64,000 nucleotides of DNA from positions 124,001 through 188,000 of the forward strand of contig NZ_BMJC01000002.1 of NCBI RefSeq assembly GCF_014642875.1, in the 5' to 3' direction. The notes under the pieces were generated by a model, which made no database searches, was not told where the DNA came from, and saw nothing but the letters and a program-made list of their open reading frames with translations. Each line of letters begins with the position of its first letter. Within the stretch, counting starts at the first letter, position 1. Source of the DNA: Puia dinghuensis. Lineage in GTDB: Bacteria > Bacteroidota > Bacteroidia > Chitinophagales > Chitinophagaceae. Both the position numbers and the translations under genes were made by a program. This document shows, in pieces, positions 59,509 through 64,000 of this stretch.

Positions 59509-60561
59509 ATGTACATTTCCGAGATAAACCAAAAGAGGCTGCCTCAGGCTGCGGTCGCTACCGTAAAGCCGAGTGTGGCCATCGTGTTGCCATATAATCC
59601 CAAGATGAGTCCCAGGCAGGAGATCGACTCCAGGTTGCAGCGGGTGCTGTCGGCGGCGGAGAAGCAGCTGCTGGCCGCTCACCCCGCAGAGGCAGCAATG
59701 CCTGTGGTAAGGAAGCTTCAGCAACTGGCGCGCAAGCTCAATGCTTCAACGCATAAAGTGAGTGTCGCCCTATTCGCTTCAGAGGATGTAGCCAAGGTCA
59801 CCTATATGGATTTTGCAGTGGATGAGCGGGTGATGGTGGATCAACCTTTCCGGGTGCGCGATATCGCCGGTTGCAAACCGTCGGCAAGGGAATACCTGGT
59901 GTTGCTGTTGAGTGCAAAGGAATCCAGGATGTATTGCAATAATGGGACGGCAATGCGAATGATCAAGAGCAATACGCCGCAGAATGTCTTTGCCTGGCTT
60001 AATGAAGTGCCGGAAAGAACCGCCAATTTCTCCGACCCGGATAGCCGCAGAGAAGTAATGCTAAACAAATTCCTGCATCATATGGACGAAGGCCTTGGGG
60101 CCGTATTGAGAGTTTATCCGCTGCCGGTATTCGTGGTCGGCACCGAACGCGTGACGGGGCATTTTGCCGCGATCACCCGGCACGACCGGAATATTGCCGG
60201 GTATTTACACAAACAGGGCATCGACGCAAGTGAGACCGAATTGGAGGAGATGTTACAGCCCCTCCTGAGCGACTGGCATCGGACGAAACAACAGCTGTTG
60301 GTGCGCCAAATGGAGAAGGCCGCAGAGGCCGGAAAACTGGTCTGCGGCATCCATGAGGCAAGGAAAGCAGCGGGCTGGAGAAATTCGCGGCTGATCATCG
60401 TCGGGAGCACCGGGGAAACAGAGAACCCCGAGGCCTTCTATTTCGAAGGGGAGGTGGACGAGATCGTGGAGAAGGTGCTGGAAAGCGGGGGTGAAGTGGA
60501 AAAGATCGACGATCATCTGCTGAAACCCTATGGACCGGTCGCCCTCATCAAATATTATTAA
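59509..60561 (+). CDS. baeRF3-like protein (bacterial archaeo-eukaryotic release factor family)
   Basis: A 350-residue soluble protein. Its layout recalls the baeRF family 3: an N-terminal domain with AIVLPYNPKMSPRQEIDSRL, a middle domain with ASTHKVSVALFASEDVAKVT and EYLVLLLSAKESRMYCNNGT, FLHHMDEGLGAVLRV, then an eRF1-like C-terminal part with LVCGIHEARKAAGWRNSRLI (residues ~281-300) and YGPVALIKYY. Members are related to eRF1 and Pelota and are thought to act on ribosomes; function is unproven. The low-oxygen type promoter suggests a role in slowing or rescuing translation during energy stress (inference). Confidence 0.72.
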   Translation: MYISEINQKRLPQAAVATVKPSVAIVLPYNPKMSPRQEIDSRLQRVLSAAEKQLLAAHPAEAAMPVVRKLQQLARKLNASTHKVSVALFASEDVAKVTYMDFAVDERVMVDQPFRVRDIAGCKPSAREYLVLLLSAKESRMYCNNGTAMRMIKSNTPQNVFAWLNEVPERTANFSDPDSRREVMLNKFLHHMDEGLGAVLRVYPLPVFVVGTERVTGHFAAITRHDRNIAGYLHKQGIDASETELEEMLQPLLSDWHRTKQQLLVRQMEKAAEAGKLVCGIHEARKAAGWRNSRLIIVGSTGETENPEAFYFEGEVDEIVEKVLESGGEVEKIDDHLLKPYGPVALIKYY

Positions 60562-60610
60562 CACAACTGGGAGAGAATTGTACATTTAGCGAAAATTCGG
60601 GATCAGCCTG

Positions 60611-62173
60611 ATGTTTAAAGAAAAATCCGGTCATATTCTCCTGTTTTGTGCCATCGTTACGATCTGCACGGCCGTGCTGCAATATCTTAATCCCCAATAT
60701 AGCCTCATTGACAGCGGGCTCATTGGCGCCGTTCTGCTGACTATCTTCCTGAAGCGGGACATGTACACCTGGCTGTTCGGAGGCATCAGCTTTCTTCTCA
60801 TTGTGGCGGCTTCTTTTTATCAGCATGACAATATGGACAGGCAGCAGATAATCCTGCAGCATACTTTCTCCCTGCTCATCGTGATCATGGCTACGCTTTT
60901 CGTATTGTATGTAAAAAAACTGTATCGCAACATCGAATCGGACCAGCACCAGGTGACTGCGCTTTTCGAGCATGCCACCGAGGGGATCATCCTCACCGAC
61001 GACAAGGGGAAGATCGTGCTGTTGAACCCCGCCGCCTACCAGCTTTTTGAGTTCGACCGCGATGAGTTGCCGGGTCAGTCGATCGATCTGCTGATCCCGC
61101 AGCGGTTTCATGGCAATCATGTTAAATACAGGGAGGGATTCTATCATCACCCGGGCAACCGGACGATGGGGCATGGTCGTGACCTGTTCGCCCGCAAGAA
61201 GGATGGCAGGGAATTCCCGGTGGAGGTGAGCCTTAGTTATTACCACCAGAAGGATAAGTTGTATGTAATCGCCTTCATCGTTGACATTACGCAGCGCAAA
61301 CAGTCCGAACTAGAGCTGGTGCATCGCCAAAAGCAATTGGAACATATCACCGAAGACGTCCGCAGGCTGAATACGGGACTGGAGGCCAAAGTGGAGCAGC
61401 GAACGCTGATCCTGCGGGAGGCCTTGCAGGAGCTGGAGCGAAGCCAGTTGGAATTGAACGAGGCGCTTAGCAAGGAAAAAGAGCTGAGCGAGATAAAGTC
61501 CCGTTTTGTCTCGATGGCCTCGCACGAGTTTCGCACCCCGTTGAGCACGGTGCTGTCATCGGCAGCGTTGCTTTCGCGTTATACCCGGACGGAGGAGCAG
61601 GACAACCGGGACAAACATATCAAACGCATCAAGGATTCCGTCAAGCATTTGAACAACCTGCTCGAGGATTTTCTTTCGCTTGGGAGGTTGGAAGAAGGCA
61701 AGATCAAGGCCGAGCCGGCGGAATTCGCCGTGAAGGAATTCCTGGAAGAAGTGGTGGAAGAAATGCGGCCGCTGGCGAAGAACGCTCAGCAGATCATTTG
61801 CGACTATCAGGGTTCCGACACCTTCATCAGCGACAAACGCCTGCTAAAGAATATCCTCATCAACCTTCTGAGCAACGCGGTAAAATTCTCCCCCGAGGGC
61901 GCGGCGATCCGGCTGGAAGTCACCAACCCCGATGTAGCAGGCATGAGCTTGTCGGTAAAGGACGAAGGCATCGGTATTTCGGTGGAAGACCAGCAGCATC
62001 TGTTCAGCAGCTTCTTCCGCGGCGGCAACGCCCTCAACATCGAAGGCACTGGCCTCGGTCTTCATATCGTCAAGCGGTATGTCGAACTCATCGGCGGTGC
62101 CATTCACCTCGAAAGTACGCTTGGCGCCGGGACGAAGATCACGGTCGATCTGCCCGGCGTTAAGCATTCATAA
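60611..62173 (+). CDS. PAS-domain membrane sensor histidine kinase
   Basis: A 520-residue kinase. About four spans (residues ~8-105, e.g. ILLFCAIVTICTAVLQYL and TFSLLIVIMATLFVLYV) lead to a PAS domain (~115-235; VTALFEHATEGIILTDDKGK), a coiled coil (~235-290) and the HisKA/HATPase pair. The phospho-acceptor is H305 in MASHEFRTPLST; the ATP site has NLLSNAVKFSPEG, DEGIGISVEDQ and GTGLGLHIVKRYVE. It is similar to FixL in general layout, but heme binding cannot be told. It could phosphorylate the receiver-Crp protein at 57352. A -7 element TACATTTA (60581-60588) has no box in register. Confidence 0.9.
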   Translation: MFKEKSGHILLFCAIVTICTAVLQYLNPQYSLIDSGLIGAVLLTIFLKRDMYTWLFGGISFLLIVAASFYQHDNMDRQQIILQHTFSLLIVIMATLFVLYVKKLYRNIESDQHQVTALFEHATEGIILTDDKGKIVLLNPAAYQLFEFDRDELPGQSIDLLIPQRFHGNHVKYREGFYHHPGNRTMGHGRDLFARKKDGREFPVEVSLSYYHQKDKLYVIAFIVDITQRKQSELELVHRQKQLEHITEDVRRLNTGLEAKVEQRTLILREALQELERSQLELNEALSKEKELSEIKSRFVSMASHEFRTPLSTVLSSAALLSRYTRTEEQDNRDKHIKRIKDSVKHLNNLLEDFLSLGRLEEGKIKAEPAEFAVKEFLEEVVEEMRPLAKNAQQIICDYQGSDTFISDKRLLKNILINLLSNAVKFSPEGAAIRLEVTNPDVAGMSLSVKDEGIGISVEDQQHLFSSFFRGGNALNIEGTGLGLHIVKRYVELIGGAIHLESTLGAGTKITVDLPGVKHS

Positions 62174-62203
62174 TCCGGCCGCGGGTGCCGTTGACAAAAG
62201 AAG

Positions 62204-63583
62204 TCAGATGCCCCGGCTAAATGCCGGGGTTTTGCATAATGCAAGATTTTCGCGTACCCGTTCATCACGCAACAGCACCAGGTCGAACGCCTTGCACACA
62301 TGACGAAGGAAGGGCCGGCCTGCTTCGGTAAGCGCTACCCTTTCCTCATTCAGGGTGACCAGACCGTCCTTTTGTAATTCCTGCAGCCTGGGCAGGGTCC
62401 ATTCCTGTAATAGCGCAGTCCAGGCCGGGTCAAGACGTGTATAACCCTTACAGGCAATGTCGAGAATATAGCGTTTGAAGACCATATCTTCAGCCGTGAG
62501 CCGGTAACCCCTGGAGATGGCCAGACGCCCTTCGGCAATCGCCCGGTAGTATCCCGCCAGGCTCTTATCATTCTGGGCATAGGCCATGCCAAGATCGCTG
62601 ATAGCCGACACTCCCAGTCCCAGCAACATCCCGCTATGCTGTGTCGTATACCCCATGAAGTTCCGGTGTAGCCGGTTATCCTTCCAGGCGATGAACAACT
62701 CATCAGCGGGCAGTGCAAAATGATCCATGCCGATATTGGCATACCCCTGCTCTTCCAGTAGCACCTTTCCTAATTGATAAAGATAGAGTTTCTCTTCGGG
62801 CGACGGTAGCTGGGCGCTGTCGATGAGCCGCTGCGCACAGTTCACCGAAGGCGTATGCGCATAACTGTAGAAGGCGATCCTGTCGGGCCGCAGGCTAAGC
62901 GACAGATCAATAGTGTGTCTTAACCTTTCCGGCGTCTGAAGAGGAAGGCCGTAGATGAGATCGAAATTCACCGCAGTGAATCCGGCATCGCGGGCCGCTT
63001 CCGTCGCTTCACTAAGTCGCTCGAACGGTTGCCAGCGACGAATAGCCAGCTGAACCTCCGGATTCAGATCCTGTACGCCATAGCTTATCCGCCGGAAACC
63101 CAATGCATATAATACATCCAGGTGCTCCCTGGTAGTGTTATTGGGATGGCCTTCGATGCTGAAAGCATGCTCAGGATGAACGACCGCTCCGGCCAGGATC
63201 GTCGACACCAGCCGGTGCAGGTTCCCGGGCGAGAAAAAAGTTGGAGTACCACCCCCCAGGTGAAGCTCACGGATCACCGGGGGGTGCTCCATCATTTCTC
63301 TATACATACTCCATTCTTTTAAAATGGCATCGAGGTACTGTTCTTCTACGTTGTGGTTGGTGGTAATCTTCTTATTGCAGCCGCAATAAATGCAGAGTGA
63401 TTCGCAGAAAGGAAGATGAAGGTACAGACTGATGCCTTCCTTCTCGTTGCAACGCGCGAAGCCGGCTATGAGATCCCTTCTCCAGCTATGCGGGTCGAGG
63501 TTTTCTTTCCAGAAAGGCACTGTAGGGTAACTGGTATACCGGGGCACCGGCTGATTATAACTGGCGAGTAAGTTGGCTTCCAT
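62204..63583 (-). CDS. hemN: Oxygen-independent coproporphyrinogen III oxidase
   Basis: A 459-residue radical SAM enzyme. The ATG at 63583 (MEANLLASYNQPVPRYTSYP) is chosen since transcription should start at 63593; a GTG five codons up lies ahead of that. The 4Fe-4S motif is CESLCIYCGC (residues ~60-69), followed by LHLGGGTPTF and YGVQDLNPEVQLAI. It decarboxylates coproporphyrinogen III without oxygen, so it makes heme under anoxia. It fits a low-oxygen regulon, and supports the view of the boxes as oxygen-linked. Confidence 0.94.
   Translation of the reverse strand: MEANLLASYNQPVPRYTSYPTVPFWKENLDPHSWRRDLIAGFARCNEKEGISLYLHLPFCESLCIYCGCNKKITTNHNVEEQYLDAILKEWSMYREMMEHPPVIRELHLGGGTPTFFSPGNLHRLVSTILAGAVVHPEHAFSIEGHPNNTTREHLDVLYALGFRRISYGVQDLNPEVQLAIRRWQPFERLSEATEAARDAGFTAVNFDLIYGLPLQTPERLRHTIDLSLSLRPDRIAFYSYAHTPSVNCAQRLIDSAQLPSPEEKLYLYQLGKVLLEEQGYANIGMDHFALPADELFIAWKDNRLHRNFMGYTTQHSGMLLGLGVSAISDLGMAYAQNDKSLAGYYRAIAEGRLAISRGYRLTAEDMVFKRYILDIACKGYTRLDPAWTALLQEWTLPRLQELQKDGLVTLNEERVALTEAGRPFLRHVCKAFDLVLLRDERVRENLALCKTPAFSRGI
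62211..62233 (+). terminator. Terminator of the sensor kinase gene
   Basis: The stem CCCCGGC/GCCGGGG (62211-62217 with 62223-62229) has the loop TAAAT and is followed by TTTT. It lies inside the last codons of the convergent hemN. Confidence 0.85.
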
Positions 63584-63592
63584 TTTAGCGCT

Positions 63593-63662
63593 TTTCACAA
63601 AACTACAGGTTGCCCCCCTGGCCCTGCATGACGGCGATCAGCGAAAGACATGATGCAGATCA
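63593..63662 (-). promoter_or_regulatory. Tandem-box promoter of hemN
   Basis: Boxes TGACGGCGATCA (63629-63640) and TGATGCAGATCA (63651-63662) are 22 bp apart. A perfect minus-strand -7 element TAGTTTTG (63598-63605) predicts a start at 63593 and a 10-base leader. The proximal box is centred 41.5 bp upstream. Confidence 0.8.
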
Positions 63663-63696
63663 TGGAAACACCCCCTCTCCCAACTTACTATGTCAG

Positions 63697-64000
63697 CTAT
63701 GCAGCCTTTTTAAGTTTTCTTGTCTTCCGCAATCTTGCTATCTCTTCTACAGGAACATCGACCAGGCTTGCAATCTTGCGGTCGCCGAATTTTGTATTCG
63801 CGAATAATTTTTTGATGAATTTTTCTCGTAGCTCCCGTCTGGCTTCTTCATTCAACACCTCAAGCATACCCATAGGATTATTTTTATTTGTTATTTCCTC
63901 TAATTGCTCAATAAAGTTACGATTACTTTCCAGGTTATTAAACACCAGGTAATTCTTGAGAAACGTCATGATCGCATCTATCTTCCGCCTCGACAAATCC
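63697..64000 (-). CDS. C-terminal part of a probable Rpn-family (PD-(D/E)XK) nuclease/transposase-like protein
   Basis: The frame enters from the right edge and ends at 63697, giving about 100 residues. The only start-like codon near the edge is a TTG, so the true start lies outside. It has FLKNYLVFNNLESNRNFIEQ, NPMGMLEVLNEEARRELREK and the tail ASLVDVPVEEIARLRKTRK. Helical, charged C-termini of this kind end the Rpn/putative-transposase proteins. The catalytic core is not in view, so the call rests on the tail only. Confidence 0.6.
   Translation of the reverse strand, partial: DLSRRKIDAIMTFLKNYLVFNNLESNRNFIEQLEEITNKNNPMGMLEVLNEEARRELREKFIKKLFANTKFGDRKIASLVDVPVEEIARLRKTRKLKKAA

Overview
The window looks like chromosomal DNA of a GC-rich Bacteroidota species, most likely Chitinophagaceae or a near relative (inference). 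The support is a type IX secretion sorting domain of the gliding-motility type (16734..19364), a fused CcoN-CcoO oxidase subunit (52391..54550), VIT1, RocD and BluB homologues of the kind common in that phylum, and promoters built on the Bacteroidota -7 element TAnnTTTG. There are no rRNA or tRNA genes, no CRISPR array and no intact insertion sequence that I can see. Gene density is very high, with no gene-free stretch over 300 bases.

Left part (1..22435), housekeeping and accessory genes: electron transfer flavoprotein (etfB end, etfA), a bifunctional-nuclease/UvrBC-motif protein, ispE, ornithine aminotransferase, a VIT1-type metal transporter with a 22-bp direct-repeat operator, an M20 amidohydrolase, a cobalamin block (bluB, cobQ, divergent cobB), azoreductase with a divergent HxlR regulator and GGATAC operators, a DGPF/YCII protein with an ECF42-type sigma factor, an FAD oxidase, an MbnP/MbnH copper-protein pair, a large PKD-type secreted protein and an FtsX/MacB permease.

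Right part (22439..63662), the main discovery: almost every transcription unit starts with the same promoter. Two palindromic boxes TGA-N6-TCA lie 22 bp apart; the centre of the proximal box is 41.5 bp (a class II activator position) before a predicted start, and a TAnnTT(T/C)(G/A) -7 element ends 5 bp before that start. I read this at about 17 promoters. They serve five tandem Usp proteins, acetyl-CoA hydrolase plus flavodoxin, an alcohol dehydrogenase operon, small membrane proteins, porins, YceI proteins, c-type cytochromes, two GcvH-like proteins without the lipoyl lysine, the complete cbb3 oxidase cluster (ccoI, ccoS, ccoNO, ccoQ, ccoP, ccoG, fixH, SafE), a baeRF3-like release-factor relative and oxygen-independent hemN. 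Together this reads as a 41-kb low-oxygen/energy-stress regulon, controlled by a Crp/Fnr-family activator. Two candidate regulators are encoded inside it: a Crp-like protein (43935..44639) and a response regulator fused to a Crp module (57352..58413).

Other oddities are a 135-bp, 131/135-identical copy of part of a PPOX flavoprotein gene 35 kb from the intact gene, an ABC ATPase gene that has lost Walker A and the signature/Walker B region by in-frame deletions, and a compositional change (plus strand C-rich to G-rich) close to 22.44 kb, exactly where the regulon begins. All calls come from reading the sequence; no database search was run.
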